From contig NC_092200.1 in assembly GCF_043641665.1 (NCBI RefSeq), positions 2,422,194-2,486,193 of the forward strand: a stretch of DNA of 64,000 bases. The letters run 5' to 3'. This DNA is from Enoplosus armatus. Its lineage: Eukaryota > Chordata > Actinopteri > Centrarchiformes > Enoplosidae. The notes below the pieces were generated by a model, which saw nothing but the letters and a program-made list of their open reading frames with translations, had not been told where the DNA came from and did not search any database. Below are positions 1 to 9,270 of this stretch, piece by piece (position 1 is the stretch's first letter; every line of letters starts with the position of its first letter). The position numbers were made by a program, and so were the translations under genes.

Positions 1-1427
1 ACACACCTACTGAAGTACAAGTACTGTTTCTGAGTAGACATGAAAGTATTCCTGCAGTAAAGTGTTGGGTAAAGGTGTAAAATATTCCTTTTAAATGACT
101 CTCGCACTGTGGGGGATTCTTGCATATCACTTTTATTGTGTAAAGACTCAAAAACTTTCTCAAACCTCAGCACATATAAAAGCTTTTCAAACGAAGTCAT
201 TCAGTGCCGTCATCTAAAACCATGTTTTTCTAAAGTTTTTGGAGATTTGCAGCCGACACCAACAGCTTGATCTTTACAGTTAAATTCAAACATTCAGAAT
301 GGATTCCTATGTAAGTAAATTAAAAATACAAAAACAATGATGGACTTTCGACCACTAACAAGTAGAAAAACACATGACACTTCTCAGACAGTAAACCAGA
401 GTAGTCCATCCAGCACCTCTGCACATCTGCAGCTGCAGCAGGTGTTTCCAGGTACGCTGTGATGAAGATAGCTTCAGTCACCGCAGTGAACAAACCTGGA
501 ACCCCGCCATGAAAACTGGACTCATTGTCAAACATGTAACTGCTGCCAAAAACTATAATGTCTCACCTTTATGCTTTTTGTTTCTACAAATACAAAACCT
601 TCATTTTTGTGACGCTACAAGACAGAAAAAGGATATCGCAGTACTTCCAAATATTGGTCACATTTTCAGGAAATTTCTGAAAAGTCGGCAAAAGACAATC
701 TGTCTGTCAACTCTTCTGTAACTCATTGCTACTTTTGACCTATTACAGCATTTATAATAGTATAATATAAGGTCATATTATCAATTTGCCAACTTTAGTC
801 ATCCTTACATTTCAGCGTTTTTGAACTTTTGAAAATTAAAAATGTGTGATTGAAATGTGGCACTGATGTTCTCATGAACCAAAAGAGAGCAAAAGACAAA
901 GTGTATGTCCCTAAATGTCACACAGATCCTTCAAAGTATTTCTCTATGACATGAAATATTCATGACTAAATGAGCAAGTTTATGAATAAAAACACGAGTA
1001 ATAAATAAAAACACATGAATAATAAGTGAAACACTCGATCATAAATAATCACCAGCCGGTGGCAAAGCTGCAGCAACAACATGCTGTTCTTCATCAGCCG
1101 GAGTCTCTCGCACCAAAAACGTCCCTGTGAAGCACATTGTAGTGCAGAAGCAGTGACGTGCACAGCCTCACAGTATTCTACAGAATCCCATATATGTTTA
1201 TATATAAAGTATATTTAGTTTATAAAGTCCTCGCTCAGTTAAATTGTTTCAGCTACCAATTGGTCTATTTTGGCTTTGCTGTTTTTTTTATTACATTTTT
1301 TGAACTTCAACTTTCCAACAAAGAATAAACCACAAAGGAAAGACCGTCCTTCCCTGAGATACTGGAGGACAAAACGTTTTTATGTTCACTCTGCAGCACG
1401 TCAGTGCGTCCTTCGGTCCTGAGTGGT
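1..1427 (-). other. 3' flank of Ig unit 1, diverged duplicate
   Basis: This stretch lies downstream (in the minus-strand sense) of the unit 1 stop codon. Blocks of it match the flank of unit 2 at about 13,740-14,830, for example the stretch with ACACCAACAG near 255 and the block at 1,075-1,140 that recurs at 14,585-14,650. The match is clearly weaker than between units 2 and 3. Several short open frames are present, but none has splice signals or protein-like composition. It probably holds the 3' UTR of unit 1 and the spacer beyond it. The first 80 bases carry stepwise GTA/TAC-rich sequence typical of a common teleost repeat. Confidence 0.5.
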
Positions 1428-3710
1428 TCATTGGTCTCCAGCCCTTTCGGTTTCCAATCCTTCATTTGACTGATTACTTGTCTGAAGCAGAGGGCTGGCT
1501 ACAACTCCAGTTCCAGTTTCTTCAAGTTCAATGTCCCTGCAGACAAAATGAAATAAAATTCAGCACCAAAACATGGAAAGATAAAACTCAAAACAATCTC
1601 TCATTTATTAACTTCTGCAGAGCGAGAAAAACCACCACACCATTCATGATTCCTTCTTTTGATTCGGTCAGGTTTTCTATTTTATCCTCATTTCATTGAC
1701 TGAGTTTGATGTTTTCATGGACTGAACACAATAAGAATAATAAACACAAATCATCAAGTTATTGGTTAAATAAATAAAGTACAGCTTGCCATGTGGGGAC
1801 ATGTAACTAGACGTGATGACAGTGTTCTGCTTCCACATCATTAAGAGGTCATTACAGTGCAGCAGTGCTGTTGTATTCAACACAGAGGATAGACTTACTC
1901 TCGCCCATTCTGACGGTTCTCTGGTCCTGTCCGAGTTGCACATTTGTTTTTGCATCTTTTATATATACATGCTGCCACGCTTACTACGAGTACTACAAGC
2001 GAAATGGCTCCAATGGCTCCAATCACTCCGCCTGCAATTCCTCCGACATTACTTGAACGGCCTGAAACAGAAAAAGAGTTAGCTGAACTCACCACAAACC
2101 AAACTTCCACCAGTGCAGTGAGAACTACTGAAGCGTCAAACTGTTGGGTGACTTTCTACAATGAGTGTGTTAACTTTCATTAAAAATTCAATTACTGTCC
2201 TACAGCCAGGTAAAAGTCATTTAAAAACTCAAAATATTAGTTAAATTACAATCATATAAAAAGAGAAAAGCAGCAAATCGTAACACTGGAGAAGCTGATC
2301 AACTGATTGGCGCAATTGTTGTTGTTTTCTGCCAATCTACTGATTGATCAGTCAACTAATCAATTCTCCCTATTTTGTGTTACACGTGCTCGTGCACCTC
2401 ATCAATCACTTATCAACAGCGTCGCAAGAAACACCTTAGCAACCACTGAAAACACAGCGGACCCTGTGTGGGATTGATGGTTTATGGTTCCATGGTGCTG
2501 AGCTTATTACAGAAAGGGTCCACACCAAAACATGAAACCAGTGACTTTATTCTGATTATTCTGATAATTATTCTGACATTTATATAGAAATATTATGAAG
2601 TGTTTTTGTTTCAGACATCTTTGGCAGATGATAAAAACGTTTCTATTATTTTGTCCCCCCCATTTATATCAGTAAGGCTTGGCTAAATATCAGCAGCACA
2701 AACTGCAGCCTTCAAAACGGTCGTACAGTTGAATCAGCAAACATGAAGGAGGACGAATCCTTAGATTTAGCTCGGTGTAGATAACAAACTGACCACTGAG
2801 TGTAAAACACTCCAGTTACATGTTTTCTTGTATTTGCTTGTGTTTTCTGTGTGTTTCTCATACCGGCCACTTTTAGGTTGATAAAGGACTCCTTGTTGCC
2901 ACTAATGGTTCTGGTGTAGCACTTGTATCTGCCCTGGTCCTGAATCTGCACCCCCGTCAGCTGGAGCGAGGCGTTTCCTCCAGAGATCTGATCCCTGAAC
3001 AGTGATGTCCTGTTTCTAAAGCGTGAGTCCTGGTGTCCGAGCTGGTCTTTGTTGTCGTAGTAGGAGTGGACATGAGGGTCTCCTGCAGCCACCAGAATCC
3101 AGTGGATGACGGCATTAGTGCCGTTCTGGAAGCTGCACGGCAACACGCAGCTCTCCGTGACATCACAGGACACCTCAACATCTGCAACACATCAGGGAAA
3201 GACACATCCAACAAAGTTCAGTTCAGGTAAAATGGCAGCTGAAAGGCCTGATTATTAATGTTCACCATATTTATTCACATTCACCTGCCACAGAAACGAA
3301 ACTCTTCCTCATGTTAGTCCCTGTATCAACAATAAATAATAAAACAGTTCTTTGTTTTCTTTCTAAACAACGTGACAGTGAAACTCCCAGAACTACATGC
3401 CTACATCAGGAATGAAAGCTTGGGACAAAACTCAGACTGGGATGCAATTTGGGATAATGTGACTTACAAATCATCAGTATAAACGTTTGAAATGTTGTCA
3501 TAGAGCGTGTCTAACAGTGAGAACTCGACGTCAGACGGGTCCGGTACAGCACACAAAGAAACTACAACATCATCATCATCATCATCATCTTCAGAATCAG
3601 GTCAGAATCTAAAACATCAGCCATGTTGACCTGCAGACTCTGCTACCTGCTGATTTCTCTTCCACGTTTAACGCTGGTGGAAAACGAAAGTGTTCAGCTC
3701 AGGTTTCACT

Positions 3711-3779
<69 letters not shown>

Positions 3780-4093
3780 GTGTGTGTGTGTCAGTCAGTC
3801 AGTGAACAACATAATGCTCACACCCATTTTCTACTTAAGAGATTCTTTATACTTTGACTCTCAACACAACAGATTGTGTTTGAGGAAACGAGTTGCTTTT
3901 GAATCAACCTCAGACTTGTCACGAAGTCGCAGAAACAAAACTAACTTCAGCTCATTTGCTGTCGTTCAAACATGTCTGTGGTTTATTTTTTAATGAGATC
4001 AGACGGACAGTGAACGCCTCACTCACCTCCTCTTGCAGGCCTGTGCAGAAAGGTCAGGACCACCACAAACACGACACTCTTGATCCCAGTCAT
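1428..4093 (-). CDS. hhla2-like: HHLA2-like Ig membrane protein, single-V-domain form (unit 1)
   Basis: Four minus-strand exons with agreeing phases: signal 4,027-4,093, IgV 2,864-3,181, transmembrane 1,899-2,061, cytoplasmic tail 1,428-1,536. The product is about 218 residues. The signal exon starts MTGIKSVVF and ends in phase 1 at GGAG/GTGAG. The V domain has the B-strand CSF, N-glycosylation sites NRT and NAS, and the F-strand YKC. The membrane segment holds GGIAGG and IGAIGA small-residue motifs and is followed by IYKR. The 36-residue tail has no tyrosine. In units 2 and 3 an IgC and a second IgV exon lie between the V and TM exons. Here that interval (2,070-2,860) has neither, yet the V exon still joins the TM exon in phase. 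HHLA2 (B7-H7) is a B7-family IgV-IgC-IgV surface protein acting on T/NK cells; the assignment rests on family resemblance. Expression, and so function, is unproven. Confidence 0.7.
2285..2400. repeat. dispersed GATTAATCGA-rich teleost repeat
   Basis: This is a short copy of a repeat with mirrored ACTAATC and GATTGA words after a GCAGCAAATC start. Related copies are visible at 49,845-50,115, 51,255-51,350 and 62,040-62,290. It sits in the interval of unit 1 from which two Ig exons are missing. Confidence 0.5.
3711..3793. repeat. (TG)n microsatellite in unit 1 intron 1
   Basis: About 80 bases of TG dinucleotides with one C interruption. The same site is shorter in the partial unit (12,980-13,006) and in unit 2 (17,719-17,767). 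Unit 3 has a similar run at 24,732-24,768. Confidence 0.95.
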
Positions 4094-4192
4094 CCTCCTG
4101 TTATTACGCAGTTTAATGTAGTGGACCGAATCAAACCAACACTGGGAACGACTGACGCCTTCGACCTGACCGACTCGTTCTCACTTGTTCTT

Positions 4193-4236
4193 GCACTCCT
4201 CTACCTGTCTCCCTCTACCTGTCTCCCTCTTCCTGG
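4193..4236. repeat. 14-bp promoter minisatellite, short allele (unit 1)
   Basis: This is a tandem run of a 14-base unit (TCTACCTGTCTCCC), about two to three copies. It lies just downstream of the TATA box in the minus-strand sense and would fall at or near the start of transcription. The matching site in unit 2 is about twice as long. Confidence 0.8.
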
Positions 4237-4255
4237 ATGGGCGGAGCCCAGAGTC

Positions 4256-4263
4256 TATATATA
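4256..4263 (-). promoter_or_regulatory. TATA box of unit 1
   Basis: TATATATA on the minus strand lies 163 bases upstream of the unit 1 start codon, with a GC-rich GGGCGGAGCC stretch immediately on its downstream side. Transcription would start near 4,225-4,230 and give a leader of roughly 135 bases. The box and its surroundings are kept in unit 2 (18,239-18,246). The element reads as TATATATA on both strands. Confidence 0.65.
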
Positions 4264-4776
4264 CAGCAGCCAGCTCACATGTGGCATCTTGTTCTGTGGA
4301 GAACAAAGCAGCATGTTGATGCCTCATCCTTCAATCGAACAGTTTGAACTGAGTATATGAAATGTGAGTTCCTTTGATTTAAATGCATTTATAGTGATCT
4401 TAGAAGACCATTATTTATTTGTTGTGTTGATTAAGTTTCTGTTAAGTTATTTCCCGATTCAAAGGTTTATAGTTATTGTGTTTGAAGTTAAATGACCTTT
4501 GTTGGATTATTAATTATTTTCAATCAGGAATCATGATGTCTAGTTTAATATTCTTTGTCCTTTTCTTCTGTTGTCAGACAAATCAGCTCAAACTGCCTGA
4601 CGATAAAAGATTGAAGTGGAACCTCCTGCACGCGCTCATCTGTCCTAACCGACACACCATTGAGCTGATAAAGTCCTTAAACCAGAGTCTCCTAAATATT
4701 CCTAAATATTCTTCAACTTCCCTCCCTGTTGAATCGTGGGTGTAGGCTGCGACGGGCGGGTACACCTGTCAATCAA

Positions 4777-5041
4777 TTCAATTAAATTCAATTCAATTCA
4801 ATTCAATTTTATTTATATAGCGCCAAATCACAACAAAGTCATCTCCTGACACTTTACAAAATAGAGCAGGTCTAGACCGACTCTTTATAATGTTATTACA
4901 GAGACCCAACAGTTCCCACCATGAGCAAGCACTTTGGCGACAGTGGCAAGGACAAAACTTCCTTTTAAGAGGCAGAAACCTCGAGCAGAACCAGACTCTA
5001 GGTGGGGAGGGGGGGTCATCTGCTTTGACCGGTTGGGTTTT

Positions 5042-5086
<45 letters not shown>

Positions 5087-6751
5087 GACAGAGAGATAGA
5101 CATAGAGACACAGATAGACAGACAGACAGATAGGTAGGCAAAGATGTATGGCAGCACTAACAGTAGAAATAGCTGTAATATTAGCTGAGATTAATAATAG
5201 CAGGAACAGCTTTAATAGTGACAGAACCACGACTAAACATAATAACTGTAGTGATGAGAGTCAGGCAGGCCCATGGCAGCAGCAGCACCCAGGCGTACCA
5301 GGACCACGATCCACAGCGACCTACGAGTCGACAAAGCACAAAGAAACTCCGGGGAAGAAATAAAGTTAGTAACATGCATTGGACTGTGATGAATGTGCAA
5401 ATATGAAGAGGGAGAGGAGGAAAGCTCAGTGCATCATGGGAAGTCCCCCGGCAGTGTAGGCCTATAGCAGCATAACTAGGGGGCTGGTCCAGGCAGGCCT
5501 GAGCCAGCCCTTAACTATAAGCGTTATCAAAAAGCAAAGTTTTAAGCCTACTCTTAAAAGTAGAGAGTGTGTCTGCCTCCCGGACCCAAACTGGGAGCCG
5601 ATTCCACAGGAGAGGAGCTTGATAGCTGAAGGCTCTGGCTCCTGTTCGGCTTGTGGAGACTCTAGGAACCACAAGCAACCCTGCATTCTGGGAGCGCAGT
5701 GCTCTAGTGGGGTAACAGGGTACTATGAGCTCTTTAAGATATGATGGTGCCTGACCAGTAAGAGCTTTGTAGGTCAGGAGAAGGATTTTAAACTCTATTC
5801 TAGATTTTACAGGGAGCCAGTGCAGCGAAGCTAATACAGGAGAAATATGATCTCTTTTCCTGGTTCCTGTCAGTACCCGTGCCGCAGCATTCTGGATCAG
5901 CTGGAGAGTCCTCAGGGACTTATTGGGACAGCCTGATAATAAGGAATTGCAATAATCCAGCCTAGACGTGACAAATGCATGGACAAATTTTTCTGCATCT
6001 GTTTGAGACAGGATCTTCCTGATTTTTGCAATATTACGGAGGTGAAAAAAGGCAGTCCGTGAAGTTTGTTTTACGTGGGAGTTAAAGGACATGTCCTGAT
6101 CAAAGACAACTCCGAGATTCCTCACGGTGGCGCTGGAGGCCAGGGCAATGCCATCTAGGGTAACAATATCCTTAGATATTGTATTTCTGAGGTGTTCAGG
6201 GCCAAGAACAATAACTTCTGTCTTGTCTGAGTTCAACATCAGATAATTACAGGTCATCCAGGTCTTTATGTCCTTAAGGCATGCTTGGAGGTTGGCTAAC
6301 TGATGAGGTTCTTCTGGCTTGATCGATAAATATAGCTGGGTATCATCTGCATAGCAATGAAAATGTATGGAGTGTTTTCTAATAATATCCCCTAAAGGAA
6401 GCATATATAAGGTGAATAGTATTGGTCCAAGCACAGAACCTTGTGGAACTCCATGACTGACTTTGGCGTACATGGAGGATTCATCGTTAACATGTACAAA
6501 CTGAGATCAATCTGATAAATACGACTTAAACCAGCTTAGTGCGGTTCCTTTGATGCCAATTAAATGTTCCAGTCTCTGTAATAGGATATGATGGTCAATG
6601 GTGTCGAATGCAGCACTAAGATCTAACAAAACAAGTATAGAGACAAGTCCTTTGTCTGATGCAGTGAGAAGGTCATTTGTAACTTTCACCAGTGCTGTCT
6701 CTGTGCTATGATGAGCTCTGAAACCTGACTGAAAGTCCTCAAGCAACCTAT
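4777..6751 (-). mobile_element. L2-like non-LTR retrotransposon, 5'-truncated copy 1
   Basis: The minus-strand element ends at its 3' side with a run of an ATTGA-type pentamer (4,777-4,810), typical of teleost L2 elements. It is flanked by a 10-base target duplication, TGTCAATCAA, at 4,767-4,776 and 6,752-6,761. Units 2 and 3 of the Ig array keep the empty site (about 18,749 and 13,599), so the insertion is younger than the duplication. The 3' UTR (4,810-5,510) carries (GA)n and GACA-rich microsatellites. The body encodes the C-terminal part of a reverse transcriptase. Confidence 0.9.
5511..6751 (-). pseudogene. L2 reverse transcriptase fragment with one nonsense change
   Basis: The frame covers RT from the [18 protein letters not shown] motif through the YADDTQLYL catalytic box to a C-terminal end shared with the copy at 9,277-11,214. 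It is cut by a TGA at 6,507-6,509, where the other copy has CGA (Arg); this is a simple CpG-type C-to-T change. The front of RT and the endonuclease are missing through 5' truncation. The two copies are otherwise nearly identical in protein sequence, so activity of the source element was recent. It is not expected to be functional. Confidence 0.85.
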
Positions 6752-6770
6752 TGTCAATCAACACCCTTTA

Positions 6771-7103
6771 CCTGACAAACTCTCACTGACACCCCCCCGA
6801 ACACTACCACAAGCTATACGTTATATTAACGTACATCACCCCTGTCCCCACTGCGTTACATTAACGCACTCACCCCCTACTGGACACTTTATCTGGACAC
6901 TTTACTTTATTCTGGTCACTGCACTGTTGTTATTTATCTTATCTTATTTTTATTTTTATTCTTATTGTTATTTTAGCTTTTATATTCTACTTATTTGTTA
7001 TCAAAACAATAGCACCTTCAGACCACAGCAAATTCCTTGTAATGTATGTTACTTGGCAATAAACAGTTTCTGATTCTGATTCTGATTCTGATTCTTCTGA
7101 TTA
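6771..7103 (+). mobile_element. 3' end of a non-LTR retroelement with GATTCT tail
   Basis: This sequence interrupts the unit flank: the paralogous sites at about 13,621 and 18,773 run straight from ACACCCTTTA into ACGATCCTT. It ends with an AATAAA-like motif and a run of CTGATT repeats, as in the 3' ends of several teleost LINEs of the CR1/Rex1 group. No coding sequence remains. The clade assignment is a guess. A second element with a comparable 3' end lies at 12,494-12,780. Confidence 0.55.
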
Positions 7104-7724
7104 ACGATCCTTAATAATATCCATTTAATTATAAATACTTTAAAATGTATAATACTAAAATGTAGTGAAGTAGAAGTATAAAGTAGCATAAAATGTACCC
7201 TAAAATTGTACTTGAGCTCAGTACTTGACTAAATGTACCACTGTATCTACTGTACATATAACCAGAACAGCAGATCCTGGATCAGAGGATAAAGGAAGTT
7301 TAACTGAGGAGCAAAAAGTGTCTCAAACTCCATCTACTGTTTCATCTGTAGTACAGCACCAGGTGTGTTCAGGTCCACACCTGTACACCTGTAATAATAC
7401 CTGTGACCTTTTTTCAGTGTCATGCAGTACATTTTAACTGACCTACATTTTAATTATCATAATAATTTTACTAATTTTACTTTACTAAACTTCTTCAAGA
7501 GGAGAAAACAGGTTGTGATATGAACATATATGACCTGCAGTCTAGAGCAGTGGTTCCCAACCTTTTTCTAAGGGACCCCTATTTTACTATTGTACATACA
7601 CTACTGCACAGAAGTACAGGTAAAGGTGTAAAATAGACTCACTTTGTCTCTATGGAGCTTTCTTACGTCTCAGAGTTATTGTGTGAAGACTTCCTAACTC
7701 CAGTTTTTACTTCATCTGACTTCA
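7104..7724. repeat. duplicated Ig-array spacer
   Basis: This block is almost base-for-base the same as 18,774-19,380, the 3' flank of unit 3. The copy at 13,622-13,790 is shortened by loss of the middle part. It therefore marks the 3' flank of the partial unit before the Tc1 insertion at 7,729. No coding signal is seen. Confidence 0.75.
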
Positions 7725-7819
7725 TCTACTATATGGACAAAAGTATTGGGCCACCTACACATTACACCTACAGGAGCTTTTATGACATCCCATTCCAAAT
7801 TCATAGGCATTAATATGAA

Positions 7820-9200
7820 GTTGGTCCCCCCCACTTTGCAGCAAGAACAGCTTCCTCTCTTCTGGGAAGGCTTTCTACAGGATTTTGGAGCGAGTCTGTG
7901 GGAATCTTTGCCCGTTCATCCAGAAGAGCATTTGTGAGGTCAGACTCTGATGTTGGACGAGAAGGCCTGGCTCGCAATCTCCGTTCTAGTTCATCCCAAA
8001 GGTGTTCAGTGGGGTTGAGATCAGGACTCTGTGCGGGCCAGTCCAGTTCTTCCACGCCAAGCTCATCCAACCATGCCTTTATGGACTTGCTTTGTGCACT
8101 GGGGGGCACAGTCATACTGGAACAGAAAAGGGCCTTCCCCAAACTGTTTCCACAAAGTTGGAAGCATAGAATTGTCCAAAATGACTTGGTAAGATGAAGC
8201 ATTAAGATTTCCCTTCAGTGGAACTAAGGGGCCGAGGCCAACCCCAGAGAAACAACCCCATAGCATCATCCCTCCCCCACCAAACTTCACAGTTGGCATA
8301 ATGCAGTCAGGCAGGTAACGTTCTCCTGGCATTCACCAAACCCAGACTCGTCCATCAGACTGCCAGAGAGAGAAGCGTGATTCGTCACTCCACAGAACTC
8401 GTTTCCACTGCTCCAGAGTCCAGCGGCTCCAGAGTCCAGGGGCTCCAGAGACCAGCGGCTCCAGAGTCCAGGGGCTCCAAAGTCCACTGCTCCAGAGTCC
8501 AGGGGCTCCAGAGACCAGCGGCTCCAGAGTCCAACGGCTCCAGAGTCCAGCGGCTCCAGAGACCAGTGGCTCCAGAGTCCAGTGCTCCAGAGTCCAGCGG
8601 CTCCAGAGACCAGTGGCTCCAGAGTCCAGTGCTCCAGAGTCCAGCGGCTCCAGAGTCCAGCGGCTCCAGAGACCAGTGGCTCCAGAGTCCAGTGCTCCAG
8701 AGTCCAGTGGCTCCAGAGTCCAGCGGCCCAGAGTCCACTGCTCCAGAGACCAGTGGCGGCGTGCTTTACACCACTCCATCCGATGCTTGGCATTGTGCTC
8801 GGTGATGTAAGGTTTGCGTGCAGCTGCTCGGCCATGGAAACACATGCCACGAAGCTCCCGGCGCTCAGTTTTGGTGCTGATATTAATGCCAGAGCTGGTT
8901 TGGAACTCTGCAGTTGTTGAGTCAGCAGAGCTTTGGAGACTTTTACGCACTATGCGCCTCAGCACTCGGCGCCCCCGCCCTGTAAGATTACGTGGTCTGC
9001 CACTTCGTGAGCTGCTGTGGTTCCTAAACGTTCCCACTTTGCAATAACACCACTTACAGCTGATCGTGGAATATCTAGGAGAGATGTTGTTGCAACGGTG
9101 GCCACGTTCGACTTCAGTGAGCTCTTAAGACCCATTCTGTCACAGATGTGTGGAAAGGCAGACTGCACGGCTGCATGCCTGATGTTATACACAAGAGGAG
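7820..9200 (-). pseudogene. broken Tc1 transposase
   Basis: The pieces fall in order on the minus strand but in different frames. First comes an N-terminal DNA-binding part with SAVSGVIAKWERLGTT (about 9,115-9,015). It is followed by GRPRNLTGRGRRVLRR and a stretch leading to VLWSDESRFSLWQSDGR (about 9,000-8,340, holding the first catalytic D). [17 protein letters not shown] block follows (8,332-8,063), and finally DWPAQSPDLNPTEHLWDE with the last catalytic residues (about 8,100-7,830). At least three frameshifts separate these pieces. A minisatellite interrupts the second piece without closing its frame. Confidence 0.9.
8405..8757. repeat. 16-bp minisatellite inside the transposase
   Basis: About 22 tandem copies of a 16-base unit (GCTCCAGAGTCCAGCG and close variants, some 15 bases). 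The unit resembles the local transposase sequence coding for WTLEQ, just before KRVLWSDES, so it most likely grew from it. The unit is not a multiple of three and has no stop in any minus-strand frame, so all three frames stay open. The predicted peptide cycles through WTLEP, LDSGA and GLWSR phrases. Confidence 0.9.
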
Positions 9201-9270
9201 TGGCCCAATACTTCTGTCCATATAGTGTATATAGTAGTGATGTGTCGTTCGCGAACGAGCCGGCTCTAAG

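Larger units (their letters stand above)
7729..9227 (-). mobile_element. Tc1-like DNA transposon
   Basis: The ends are inverted repeats: CTATATGGACAAAAGTATTG on the left, and on the right the complement of CTATATGGACAGAAGTATTG. TA lies at or next to both borders. The length is close to the usual 1.5 kb even though an extra 350-base minisatellite has grown inside. The encoded minus-strand transposase is frameshifted, so the copy is dead on its own. The right border touches the hAT element at 9,235. Confidence 0.9.

Noticed and set aside
8287..8850. Long repetitive open frames on both strands
   Set aside because: They are the 16-bp minisatellite read in several frames, not genes.
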